NCBI RefSeq assembly: GCF_037940415.1
Contig: NZ_CP149798.1
Span: 2,724,501 to 2,788,500, forward strand
DNA from: Streptomyces sp. f51
Lineage (GTDB): Bacteria; Actinomycetota; Actinomycetes; Streptomycetales; Streptomycetaceae
Direction of reading: 5' to 3'
Length of the DNA stretch: 64,000 nt
Position numbers and translations under genes: made by a program. The first letter of the stretch is position 1. The number at the start of each line of letters is the position of its first letter. The notes under the pieces are model-generated. The model did no database searches. It was not told where the DNA came from and saw nothing but the letters and a program-made list of their open reading frames with translations. Positions 6,498-14,805 of this stretch are shown in pieces.

Positions 6498-8852
6498 TTA
6501 CTTCACTGCGGGGCCGACCTTGAGGGAGATCGTCGAGCCATCCTTGGCCTGCTTGACGATCTCGATCTTGGTGTTGGTGTCAGTGACCTTGACACCGCCG
6601 GTCGGGTTCCGGTTGTCGTAGTAGTCGCTGGTGTGGTCGTTGAAGACCGACACCCCCTTCGACGACGGGATCCTCGTGGCGACGTCGGCGCTGTGCAGCG
6701 TGATCCCGCTCGTGCGGTACAGGCTGAACGGGGAGTCGTAGGCCTGGATGCGGTTGCGCATCAGCGTGCCGTTGTCCCACCACAGGGCCTTCGGGTGCGA
6801 GTCGATCGGAAGCGCGAGACCGACACCCGGGTGCTGGCTGGTGTTGTTGTCCGCCTGCGAGGTGTCCCACTTCCAGATCAACAGGCCGGTCTGGTACGGG
6901 TAGTGCTCCACCCAGTCCGGACGGGTCGTCGAGAAGCCGAAGTTGTACGGGCCGACCTTGAGGGTCTTGTCGTACGAGACGTACTGGCGGTTCTCCGCGA
7001 TGTAGTACTGCGCGTAGCTCTTGGTGAACGAGGCGCCGATGCGGGAGAAGCCGGCGGCGGTCCAAGCGGGGTCGGCCGTCTCGGCGTTGTCCGTGAAGAG
7101 CGCGGTGCCGTCGGCGGTCACGCCGATCTCGTCGGCCGCGAAGCCCTTGAGCGCCACGCCGCCGTCGCTCTGGTAGCGGAAGCGGATGTCGATCTTCTTG
7201 CCCGCGTAGGCGTCGAGCGGGTAGACGAGCTTCTTGTACGTGTCGACCGTGCCGGTGAGGGCGGGCTTGTCGCTGCCGTCACGCGGGATGGCGGCGCCGT
7301 CCACCGTGCCGTCCAGGGCGGTCCAGTTGGCGCCGCCGTCGGTCGAGACCTCGGTGTACAGGTAGTCGTAGTTCGCCTCGATGTCGTACCAGCCGTCGAG
7401 GGTCAGCTTCGCCGAGGTCTTGCCCGTGAGGTCCACGGACCGGGTCAGCGTGTTCTTCAGGTTGTCACCGCTGCCGCTCCACCACTGGGACGAGCCCTGC
7501 GCGGGGTTGACGACCGTGGTCGTGACGTTCTTGTCCGGCAGGTTGACGACGAGTGCCTGCTTGTTCCAGGTGTTGTACTCGGCGACGCCCAGCTTGTGGG
7601 TGGACTGCTTGCCGGCCTTGGCGGTGTCGTAGTTCAGCCAGCCCAGCTGGAGCTTGTCCCAGGCGTTGAAGTCGCCGGGGAGGTCGCCGATGGACTGCTT
7701 GCCGGTGCCGAGCCAGGAGCCCGAGGACATCAGGGTCCAGAAACCGGTGGAGTTGTCGCCGCCGGCGGTGTCGTAGTGGTCCGGCAGACCGAGGTCGTGG
7801 CCGTACTCGTGGGCGAAGACGCCGAGTCCGCCGTTCTCCGGCTGGATGGTGTAGTCGCCGACCCAGATGCCGGAGTCGCCGATCTGCGCGCCGCCGAGCT
7901 TGTTGTCCGCGGGGCCCGTGGCGCCCGCGTCGGTGCCGAAGGCGTACCAGCGGTGGGCCCAGATCGCGTCCCTGCCCTGGGCGCCGCCGCCCGCGGACTC
8001 GTCCTCACCGGCGTGGACGATCTGGAAGTGGTCGATGTAGCCGTCCGGCTCGTTGAAGTTGCCGTCGCCGTCGTAGTCGTAGCGGTCCCACTGGTCGAAC
8101 TGGGCCAGGTCCGACTTGATGGCCGCGTCGGTCTTGCCGGCCGCCTTCTGCTGGGCGACCCAGGCCGTGACGCCGTCCTTGACGACGTTCCACACGCTCG
8201 GGCAGTTGGTGCTGCCGCAGGCGTTGTTGCCGTAACGCGCCTCGTTGTAGGGCACCTTGACCCAGTCGGCGACCTCGCCGTCGACCGAGTAGCGGCCCGA
8301 GGACTGCGTCTCGTAGAACTTCTTCATCGACTCGGTGTTCTTGCCGGTGCCGAAGTAGAGGTTCTGGAAGTGCTTCTGGTTGTAGTCCGCCTGCCAGGCC
8401 GTGCTGTTGTCCTTCGCACGGTCCGGCGCGGCTATCTGGTTGTGCGCGGGCCCGGCGGTGCCACCGAACTTGGGGTCCGTCTTGTCGCCGAACTCGACCA
8501 GGATGGTGAAGATCTTGTCGGTCTTCTCGCGGCCGAGCTCCACGTACTTGGAGCTGCCCTTCCTGCTCTTCAGCTGGACGACCTTGGAACCGTGACGGTT
8601 CTGCACCTTGGCGTCGCCGGAGATGACCTGGTTCAGCGCCTCCTGGCGCTGGGCGTTCTGGGTCTTGCTCAGCGGGCCGTCCAGGTCGTGATCGACCGTG
8701 TTCCGGACCGGCTGGGGGTCGTGGCGTTCCACGACCGGTGACGCGTGGGCCGCATCGGCCTGCGCCACGGCGTACGTAGAGAACGTGGCGGTGGCCGCCG
8801 CGAGGGCGACGCCCACCGCGGCTGCTCTGAACGTCCATGGTCTGTTGGTCAC
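6498..8852 (-). CDS. Secreted M6-family (immune inhibitor A-like) zinc metalloprotease
   Basis: A 784-residue precursor. Residues about 1-34 form a signal peptide (TFRAAAVGVALAAATATFSTYAVA), followed by a prosegment, then the M6 catalytic domain with the zinc motif HEYGHDLGLPDHYD near residues 330-343 and the nearby Met-turn SSGSWLG. The C-terminal third holds the immune-inhibitor-A-like domains (DGWYDIEANYDYLYTEVSTD, GVALKGFAADEIGV). An acidic DYDGDGNFNEPDGYID stretch looks like a Ca2+ site. GTG 8850-8852 is chosen because GGGGGAGGA lies about 8 nt upstream. It should degrade extracellular protein during mycelial growth. Transcribed alone and divergent from the small membrane-protein gene at 9292. 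Confidence 0.9.
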   Translation of the reverse strand: MTNRPWTFRAAAVGVALAAATATFSTYAVAQADAAHASPVVERHDPQPVRNTVDHDLDGPLSKTQNAQRQEALNQVISGDAKVQNRHGSKVVQLKSRKGSSKYVELGREKTDKIFTILVEFGDKTDPKFGGTAGPAHNQIAAPDRAKDNSTAWQADYNQKHFQNLYFGTGKNTESMKKFYETQSSGRYSVDGEVADWVKVPYNEARYGNNACGSTNCPSVWNVVKDGVTAWVAQQKAAGKTDAAIKSDLAQFDQWDRYDYDGDGNFNEPDGYIDHFQIVHAGEDESAGGGAQGRDAIWAHRWYAFGTDAGATGPADNKLGGAQIGDSGIWVGDYTIQPENGGLGVFAHEYGHDLGLPDHYDTAGGDNSTGFWTLMSSGSWLGTGKQSIGDLPGDFNAWDKLQLGWLNYDTAKAGKQSTHKLGVAEYNTWNKQALVVNLPDKNVTTTVVNPAQGSSQWWSGSGDNLKNTLTRSVDLTGKTSAKLTLDGWYDIEANYDYLYTEVSTDGGANWTALDGTVDGAAIPRDGSDKPALTGTVDTYKKLVYPLDAYAGKKIDIRFRYQSDGGVALKGFAADEIGVTADGTALFTDNAETADPAWTAAGFSRIGASFTKSYAQYYIAENRQYVSYDKTLKVGPYNFGFSTTRPDWVEHYPYQTGLLIWKWDTSQADNNTSQHPGVGLALPIDSHPKALWWDNGTLMRNRIQAYDSPFSLYRTSGITLHSADVATRIPSSKGVSVFNDHTSDYYDNRNPTGGVKVTDTNTKIEIVKQAKDGSTISLKVGPAVK

Positions 8853-9291
8853 TTGATGTCCTCCCCCGCGCACGTTCGCGCGGAGGGGGTTCCGGGTCAT
8901 GGAGGTCCGCGCGCGCTACGCGATTCAAGTGACGACATTTGACCGGAGTTACCAAAGAAAAAACAGATCTTGACTTGAACCTGGCAAGTGCATTATGCGG
9001 AGCCTACGTTCGGTATCCGGACGACCGAAAAATCACCAACGGGCGCGCTCCCACGCCCACTTGCCGGCCGTGATGACTCCGTGCGCCCCCTGTGCACCGG
9101 CACCGTGGGTAAGGTCACGCTTACCGGACGTTCCACTCGGGCATGCAGGCGAATAGAGTCGATTGGCGAAGCGTCGGAGACCGGCGGACAGCCACGTCGA
9201 CACCGTTGTCCCACCCCCGACATCTATCCGCACCCTCCCCCATCGCGAGAGGCACCCGGGGGGAGAACCCCCATCCGAGGACACGATTGCC
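8853..9291. promoter_or_regulatory. 439-bp divergent intergenic region
   Basis: This spacer serves the M6 protease (leftward) and the small membrane-protein gene (rightward). It is locally AT-rich around 8930-8995, with an A-tract at 8955-8965 and TTGACT at about 8970. A perfect inverted repeat GGTAAG-N6-CTTACC lies at 9108-9125, a possible operator for the rightward gene. No ORF or RNA gene was recognised here. Confidence 0.4.
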
Positions 9292-9609
9292 ATGCCTCGT
9301 CCGACCGCCGCACAGCTCGTCTACGGTTCCTGCACCGTGATCTTCTCCACCCTCGCCATGCTGCTGCTGTCACAGACGAGTTCGAGTCTGGGGATCGTGC
9401 TGATCACCCTCTCGGCGCTCGCTCTCGGACTGCTGGTGGCCATGACGGTCCCGCTGCCGAAGCCCTCACCGGCCGCCGCCGCACCCGTCGTCCACGAGCG
9501 AGTGCCGGCGCAGCGCGAGACCGCGTCCGTGTCCCTGTCCTCGTCCGTACCCGTGTCCGCCTCCGCGTCCCTGGCGCCCGAGCCGGTGCGCGAACCCGCG
9601 GGGCCCTGA
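9292..9609 (+). CDS. Small two-span membrane protein
   Basis: A 105-residue protein with two hydrophobic segments, at about residues 5-23 (QLVYGSCTVIFSTLAMLLLS) and 28-50, followed by a Pro/Ala/Ser-rich tail that reaches the C-terminus. No family assignment. ATG 9292-9294 is preferred because GAGGA lies about 10 nt upstream and the membrane spans start directly after it; an in-frame opening to 9163 would add a charged, non-membrane stretch. Divergent from the M6 protease; the following gene is convergent. Confidence 0.6.
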   Translation: MPRPTAAQLVYGSCTVIFSTLAMLLLSQTSSSLGIVLITLSALALGLLVAMTVPLPKPSPAAAAPVVHERVPAQRETASVSLSSSVPVSASASLAPEPVREPAGP

Positions 9610-9773
9610 AGCCGCGTACCCGAGCCCGCGCGACCCGGTCCCCGTGCGGACCGGCGGACCGCGGGCACCCCGGCCTCGTACCGCGACGGCGGGCCCGTGA
9701 ACCACGGGCCCGCCGTCGCGATGTGCTCCCCCTCCGCCCTGCCCTCCGGTGCGGCGATGCCCCGCCCGAGCCG

Positions 9774-10514
9774 TCAGCCGGTGGTGTCGACCACCACCGT
9801 CTTGGCCGCCTTGTCGTGCAGGCCCTGCTTGTAGGGCTTGTCGAAGAAGCTCCAGCCGCCCGCGATCGCCGTCCAGATGCAGGCGCAGCAGAACGCGAAC
9901 GGGATCCACAGGACCAGGGCGCGGATCAGGGAGGTCTGCACGGAGGGCGTCGAGCCGTTGTCGAGGTTGGCGACCCGGTGGTTGAACAGCCGCTTGCCGA
10001 GGGTCTGGCCCGTCTTGCTGATCATCACGGTGTCGTAGGCGACATAGAGCACCGCGGCCACCAGGGACTGCCCGAGCGACTTGCTGTACTCGATCTTGTT
10101 CGAGTCCATGTTGTACTCGGTGACCCCGAACGCCCAGGACAGCAGCCACACCACGATGCCCACCAGGATCATGTCCAGGATCCTCGCCAGCACCCGTTTC
10201 CCGCTGTCCGCGAGCGGCGGCATGCCGGCGAGCGGGTCGCCACCGTAGGGACCGCCGCCGCTGTAGGGGTCACCGCCCCCCTGGTACGGTCCCCCGCCCT
10301 CGCCGTAGGGACCTCCGCCGAACGGGGGCGGCTCGCTGCCGTAGGGCGGGGTCCCCTCGCCCGAGGGGGGCGGAGGGTCGTAGGGGGAACCGCCGCCGGA
10401 CGGAGGCGGCGGGTCGTACGGGGAGCCCGTTCCCTCTCCCGGTGGGGGCTGCTTCTTGAACGGGTCGTCGTCCGGTGGCCGGCCGGGGCCCGGGGGCGGC
10501 GGTTCGCTGCTCAT
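9774..10514 (-). CDS. RDD-family membrane protein with Gly/Pro/Tyr-rich N-terminus
   Basis: A 246-residue protein. Residues 1-100 are a low-complexity Pro/Gly/Tyr tail with repeated SPYDPPPPSG units; the RDD domain follows (GKRVLARILDMILVGIVVWL, then the conserved TGQTLGKRLFNHRVANLD) with about three membrane spans and ends DKPYKQGLHDKAAKTVVV. RDD proteins are of mostly unknown function, some being cation antiporters. Its neighbour upstream at 10578-12455 has the same RDD ending (DKPWSQGWHDKAAHTFV), so the two look like a tandem duplication with different N-termini. Start ATG 10512-10514 has no strong ribosome site. Confidence 0.8.
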   Translation of the reverse strand: MSSEPPPPGPGRPPDDDPFKKQPPPGEGTGSPYDPPPPSGGGSPYDPPPPSGEGTPPYGSEPPPFGGGPYGEGGGPYQGGGDPYSGGGPYGGDPLAGMPPLADSGKRVLARILDMILVGIVVWLLSWAFGVTEYNMDSNKIEYSKSLGQSLVAAVLYVAYDTVMISKTGQTLGKRLFNHRVANLDNGSTPSVQTSLIRALVLWIPFAFCCACIWTAIAGGWSFFDKPYKQGLHDKAAKTVVVDTTG

Positions 10515-10577
10515 GGCCCGAGTCGACCGCGAACCCCCCGGCTCCGCATCCGGCGAAGGGCCGTCCGGGGGACGGGA

Positions 10578-12455
10578 TTACCGGGCCGGCCCCGCCACGA
10601 AGGTGTGCGCCGCCTTGTCGTGCCAGCCCTGGCTCCAGGGCTTGTCGAACAGGCACCACAGGACGCCGACGAAACCGACGGCCAGCAGGCACGGAACGCT
10701 GAGGACGAGCCAGCGGACCAGGGCCCGTCCGAAGTCCGGCGGTTCGTGGCCCTCGATGTCGCGCACCTCGATGCCGAACAGCCTCTTGCCGAGCGTACGG
10801 CCCCACTTGGCGGTGGGCAGGACTTCGTAGAGGACGCCGAAGACGAGCAGGACGGCGAGGACGGCGCCGAGGCAGGAGGCGGTCGTGCCGTCGAGGAGCC
10901 AGACGGTGACCTTCTCGCCCGACAGCCTGGCCGCGTCGATCTTCCCGTCGATGTGGTCGACCGCCCTGGTGCCCAGCGGCAGCGCGGCCGCCGCGGTGAC
11001 CCCGGCGACGACGACGGTGTCCACCAGCCGGGCGGCGAGCCGTCTGCCGGGGCCGGAGGGGCGGACCGCCGCCTGGCGGCGCGCGGCGGCCTGGAACACG
11101 TCGTCGACCGGCGGCTTCCACGGCGTCACCCGCCCGCCGTCCTCGGCCGGGTCGCCCGCGAGCTGGTGCACCTGCTGCGCCCAGGAGGGCTGACCGCCAC
11201 CGGCCCCTGCGGCCAGGGGGGCGGAGGCGCCGGGCTGTTGGGGGACGACGGGGGCGGGCGCGGGCGTTCCCGCGGACGGCTGTGCGGCCGCCCCGGCCCC
11301 GGAACCGCCACCGGCCGACGCTGCGGGTGCGGAGGACGCGGCGGACGGACCGGGAGCGGCGGCACCGCTTCCGATACGGCCACCGGGCTGCGCGGCGGAC
11401 GCGGATGACGCGGGAGTACTGGTCGCGGGACTGCCACCGGCCTGCGCCGAGGGGGCACCGGTCCCGAAGGGGCCACCGGCCTGCGCCGAGGGCGCCGGGC
11501 TACCGGTTCCGGGACGGCCGTCGGCCCGCGCGGCGGATGCCGGGGACGGGCCGGGCTCGGGGGCCGGGGCCGAGGGGGCGGACACGCCCGGCGCACCGGC
11601 CTGACCCGTGCCCCCGCTCCGCTGCTCCGTACGCGGGGAGGGCGCGCGCAGCGCCGTGTCGCCTCCGGCGGTGACGGGGTCCGGTGCGGCGGGAGTGGCG
11701 GCCGGGCGCCCCGGCGCGGAGTGCCCGGCCGCGGCCACGGACCCGCCCGGGCTCCCGCTCCAGGCGTCGGCTCCGCCCGAACTCGCCTCCCCCGTAAGGC
11801 CCGTACCCCTCGCACCGCCCGTACCGCTCGCGCCCTGAGCGCCCTGAGTGCCCTGAGCGCCCTCGGGTCCCGTGGACAGTGCCGGGCCCGCGGGGCGGTG
11901 GAAGACCACGGGGCCCGCGGTCGACGGGGGCCGGGGAGCGCCGGAGTCGGCGGGCGGGATCGTCGTCGTGCCGTCCGTGCTCGCGGAGGCCCCGTCGGGC
12001 GGGCTCACCGGGTCGGCGGCGCGCGGGTCGGACCCCTTGGGCGCGCCCCAGGAAACCCGGCGGTCCTGGTCGCCGCCGAAGCCGGACTGCCGGGAGCGGT
12101 CGGCGCCCCACGAGGCGGCGGGCTCGGGCCGGCTCCCGTGCTGGGACTCGGCGGGGGCGGCGGCGCGGGGCTGCGGGTCCTCGTCGAAGAAGTGCGGGCC
12201 CGTCTCCTCCGTGACCGGAACCGCCGTCTGCCCGCGTGAGGCCGTGAACTCGGGGGAGGACGCCGGAGCGGGCACCTGCGCGGGACGCACCACGGCGGGC
12301 GGGGCGAGCGCCTCGCCGCCCGACGGCGCCGGGCGGCTCGTGCCCGGCACCCAGGCGGCGCCGTTCCAGTACCGGACGTATCCGGGGATGGAGGGGTCCG
12401 GGTAATACCCTTCGCGGGGCCTGTCGTCACCAGGGGCCGGGGTTGGGGCGCTCAT
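10578..12455 (-). CDS. DUF2510-RDD membrane protein with a very long Ala/Gly/Pro linker
   Basis: A 625-residue protein. The N-terminus has a DUF2510-like motif (REGYYPDPSIPGYVRYWNG-AAW), then about 400 residues of Pro/Ala/Gly/Ser-rich linker with short repeats (AQAGG, GTQGAQG), then an RDD domain of three membrane spans from about residue 480 with TLGKRLFGIEVRDIEGHEP. DUF2510 plus RDD is a common actinobacterial pairing; function unknown. ATG 12453-12455 begins the DUF2510 motif; the frame is open to 12518 without a better start. It lies 63 bp upstream of the shorter RDD gene on the same strand, probably one transcript. Confidence 0.8.
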   Translation of the reverse strand: MSAPTPAPGDDRPREGYYPDPSIPGYVRYWNGAAWVPGTSRPAPSGGEALAPPAVVRPAQVPAPASSPEFTASRGQTAVPVTEETGPHFFDEDPQPRAAAPAESQHGSRPEPAASWGADRSRQSGFGGDQDRRVSWGAPKGSDPRAADPVSPPDGASASTDGTTTIPPADSGAPRPPSTAGPVVFHRPAGPALSTGPEGAQGTQGAQGASGTGGARGTGLTGEASSGGADAWSGSPGGSVAAAGHSAPGRPAATPAAPDPVTAGGDTALRAPSPRTEQRSGGTGQAGAPGVSAPSAPAPEPGPSPASAARADGRPGTGSPAPSAQAGGPFGTGAPSAQAGGSPATSTPASSASAAQPGGRIGSGAAAPGPSAASSAPAASAGGGSGAGAAAQPSAGTPAPAPVVPQQPGASAPLAAGAGGGQPSWAQQVHQLAGDPAEDGGRVTPWKPPVDDVFQAAARRQAAVRPSGPGRRLAARLVDTVVVAGVTAAAALPLGTRAVDHIDGKIDAARLSGEKVTVWLLDGTTASCLGAVLAVLLVFGVLYEVLPTAKWGRTLGKRLFGIEVRDIEGHEPPDFGRALVRWLVLSVPCLLAVGFVGVLWCLFDKPWSQGWHDKAAHTFVAGPAR

Positions 12456-12734
12456 GTCCGTCGTCCCGTATCTGCTCGGGGGTCGTGTGGAAGGACCACA
12501 TCTACCAGACCGGCGCACGCGTCACGTCCGGTCCCGCCGTACCCACTCCTTTAGGGCGAGGTTCCGCCCCGTCCCGCGGCCCGGGGGCCGAGGCTGTACG
12601 CGGTGCGCCCGGAGGGAGCCCGAAGCGGGCCCGAAAGAATTCCGCGAACCCGCGTAATGGCCGCGGCGCGAGGCGCTCTCCACTCGTACGGGCCCACCCA
12701 CAGGAGCCCGTACGACGAAAGGGAGCGCTTCGAC

Positions 12735-13253
12735 ATGCACACCGTGGTGGAACGCGAGCTGGAGCTTCATCTCGTCCTGTCGCCCGAGCACAGCATCCCG
12801 GTACCGGCGCGGCTGAGTTACCGCGCCGCCGACCCGTACGCCGTCCGCATCATCTTCCACATCGGCTCCGACCATCCCGTCAACTGGACGTTCGCCCGCG
12901 AGCTGTTGGTCGAGGGGGTGTTCCGGCCCTGCGGCCACGGCGACGTGCGGGTGTGGCCGACCAAGGTCGGCGGCCGGAGCGTCGTCCTGATGGCGTTGAG
13001 CTCGCCGGACGGCGACGCGCTCCTGGAGGCGCCCGCCGCGCAGATCACCGCCTGGCTCGAGCGCACCCTCAGGGTGGTCCCGCCGGGCACCGAGGCCGGG
13101 CAGCTCGGCATCGACGCCGGTCTGGCCGAGCTGCTCGCGCCGTCCCCCCGGCTCTCGGCCTCGCTCGACCAGACGGGAGCCCCCTCCCCCGACGATCTGT
13201 GGCTGCGCGACCCGTGGCCGTCGGACGAGTCGGCGGACGGCGAACAGTCCTGA
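12735..13253 (+). CDS. ssgG: SsgA-like sporulation/cell-division protein (SsgG-like)
   Basis: A 172-residue member of the SsgA-like proteins, found only in morphologically complex actinomycetes. The family core is clear: a beta-rich N-half with VPARLSYRAADPYAVRIIFH, then WTFARELLVEGVFRPCGHGD, VRVWP and the LSSPDGDALLEAPA block. SALPs control septum placement and spore-wall maturation; SsgG in S. coelicolor affects the regular spacing of sporulation septa. Position next to the FAD oxidase, TPR and hpd genes matches ssgG rather than ssgA or ssgB. The C-terminus is about 40 residues longer than SsgB. GGGAGC lies 8-13 nt before the ATG. Monocistronic. Confidence 0.85.
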   Translation: MHTVVERELELHLVLSPEHSIPVPARLSYRAADPYAVRIIFHIGSDHPVNWTFARELLVEGVFRPCGHGDVRVWPTKVGGRSVVLMALSSPDGDALLEAPAAQITAWLERTLRVVPPGTEAGQLGIDAGLAELLAPSPRLSASLDQTGAPSPDDLWLRDPWPSDESADGEQS

Positions 13254-13297
13254 CGGGCCGCCGGACGGCCGGACGGAGGAACGAGCGGTCCCGGGGC

Positions 13298-14707
13298 TCA
13301 GAACAGCTTGCCGGGGTTCAGCAGGCCCAGGGGGTCGAAGGCCGCCTTGATGGCCCGCTGCATCTCCACGCCCACCGGGCCGATCTCGCGGGCCAGCCAC
13401 TCCTTCTTCAGCACGCCCACGCCGTGCTCACCGGTGATCGTGCCGCCGAGTTCCAGACCGAGGGCCATGATCTCGTCGAAGGACTCGCGGGCGCGCCGGG
13501 ACTCGTCGGGATCGGACGCGTCGAAGCAGACGGTGGGGTGCGTGTTGCCGTCGCCCGCGTGGGCGCAGACGCCGATGGTCAGGGCGTACTTCTCGGCGAC
13601 GCGCTCGATGCCGTCGAGCATGTCGGCGAGCCGGGAGCGCGGCACGCACACGTCGTCGATCATCGTGGTGCCCTTGACCGCCTCCAGCGCGGTGAGCGAC
13701 AACCTCCGCGCCTGGAGCAGCAGTTCGGACTCCGCGGCGTCCTCGGCGGGGACGACCTGGGTCGCTCCGGCGGCCTCGCAGAGGGCGCCGACGAGGGCGA
13801 GGTCGGCCGCCGGGTCGTGGGTGTCGAAGGCGGCGAGCAGCAGCGCCTCGGTGGTCTCCGGGAGGCCCATGTGCGCGAGGTCGTTGACGGCCTTGACGGT
13901 CGTACGGTCCATCAGTTCGAGCAGGGACGGGACATGGCCGCCCTCCATGATCCGGCAGACGGCGTCGCAGGCGGCCCGCGCCGAGCCGAACTCGGCGGCC
14001 AGGACGAGCTGTTGGGGCGGCTGCGGCTTCAGCGCGAGCACGGCCCGTACGACGATGCCGAGCGAGCCCTCGGAGCCCACGAAGAGGCGCGTGAGGTCGT
14101 ATCCCGCGACGCCCTTGGCGGTCCTGCGCCCGGTGGACATCAGCCGCCCGTCGGCGAGGACGACGTCGAGGCCGAGGACGTACTCGGCCGTCACCCCGTA
14201 CTTCACACAGCACAGGCCGCCGGAGGCCGTGCCGATGTTGCCGCCGATCGTGCACGTCTCCCAGCTGGAGGGGTCCGGCGGGTAGTACAGGCCGTGTTCG
14301 CCGACGGCGCGCGAGAGCGTGGCGTTGACGACCCCGGGTTCGACGACGGCGATGCGGTCGACGGGGTTGATCTCCAGGACGCGGTCCATCCGCACCAGGG
14401 ACAGGACCACGCAGCCGTCGGTGGCGTTGGCCGCTCCGGACAGGCCGGTGCGGGCGCCCTGCGGGACGACGGGGACGCGCAGTTCGGTCGCGACGCGCAT
14501 GACGTGCTGGACCTGCTCGACCGTGCGGGGCAGCACGACCACGGCGGGACGTCCCGCCTCGCAGAAGCTCGCCATGTCGTTGGCGTAGGAGACCGTGACG
14601 TCCGGGTCGGTCAGGACGGCCTCGGCCGGCAGACCGCTCAGCAGACGGTCGAGGAGGCCTCCGGCCGCTGCCGTGTCCTCATCGCGCGGGGCTTCGATAC
14701 GGCTCAT
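13298..14707 (-). CDS. FAD-linked 2-hydroxyacid dehydrogenase (GlcD/D-lactate dehydrogenase type)
   Basis: A 469-residue flavoprotein of the PCMH-type FAD family. The FAD-binding loops are visible: VPQGARTGLSGAANATDG, TCTIGGNIGTASGGLCCVKY and GSEGSLGIV; the C-terminal cap carries CAHAGDGNTHP and TITGEHGVGVLKKEW, the substrate-binding His motifs of the glycolate oxidase GlcD/Dld group. It should oxidise a 2-hydroxyacid such as glycolate or D-lactate; the exact substrate is not readable. No GlcE/GlcF partners are adjacent. ATG 14705-14707 is used; a GTG at 14711-14713 and a longer open frame to 14764 remain possible because no ribosome site decides. Confidence 0.85.
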   Translation of the reverse strand: MSRIEAPRDEDTAAAGGLLDRLLSGLPAEAVLTDPDVTVSYANDMASFCEAGRPAVVVLPRTVEQVQHVMRVATELRVPVVPQGARTGLSGAANATDGCVVLSLVRMDRVLEINPVDRIAVVEPGVVNATLSRAVGEHGLYYPPDPSSWETCTIGGNIGTASGGLCCVKYGVTAEYVLGLDVVLADGRLMSTGRRTAKGVAGYDLTRLFVGSEGSLGIVVRAVLALKPQPPQQLVLAAEFGSARAACDAVCRIMEGGHVPSLLELMDRTTVKAVNDLAHMGLPETTEALLLAAFDTHDPAADLALVGALCEAAGATQVVPAEDAAESELLLQARRLSLTALEAVKGTTMIDDVCVPRSRLADMLDGIERVAEKYALTIGVCAHAGDGNTHPTVCFDASDPDESRRARESFDEIMALGLELGGTITGEHGVGVLKKEWLAREIGPVGVEMQRAIKAAFDPLGLLNPGKLF

Positions 14708-14805
14708 GATCACAGGTTCGCACCCGGGGCCATCGGTGTGAACCCCATACGCCCGGGGCTTCACGTGCCCGGGCCGGGTCTTCGTATTGACGCACAGTGA
14801 AGGGC

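Noticed and set aside
5178..8741. Very long plus-strand open frame (1187 codons) opposite pncA and the M6 protease
   Set aside because: It is the antisense shadow of two clear genes; composition is Val/Arg/Gly-rich without any domain.
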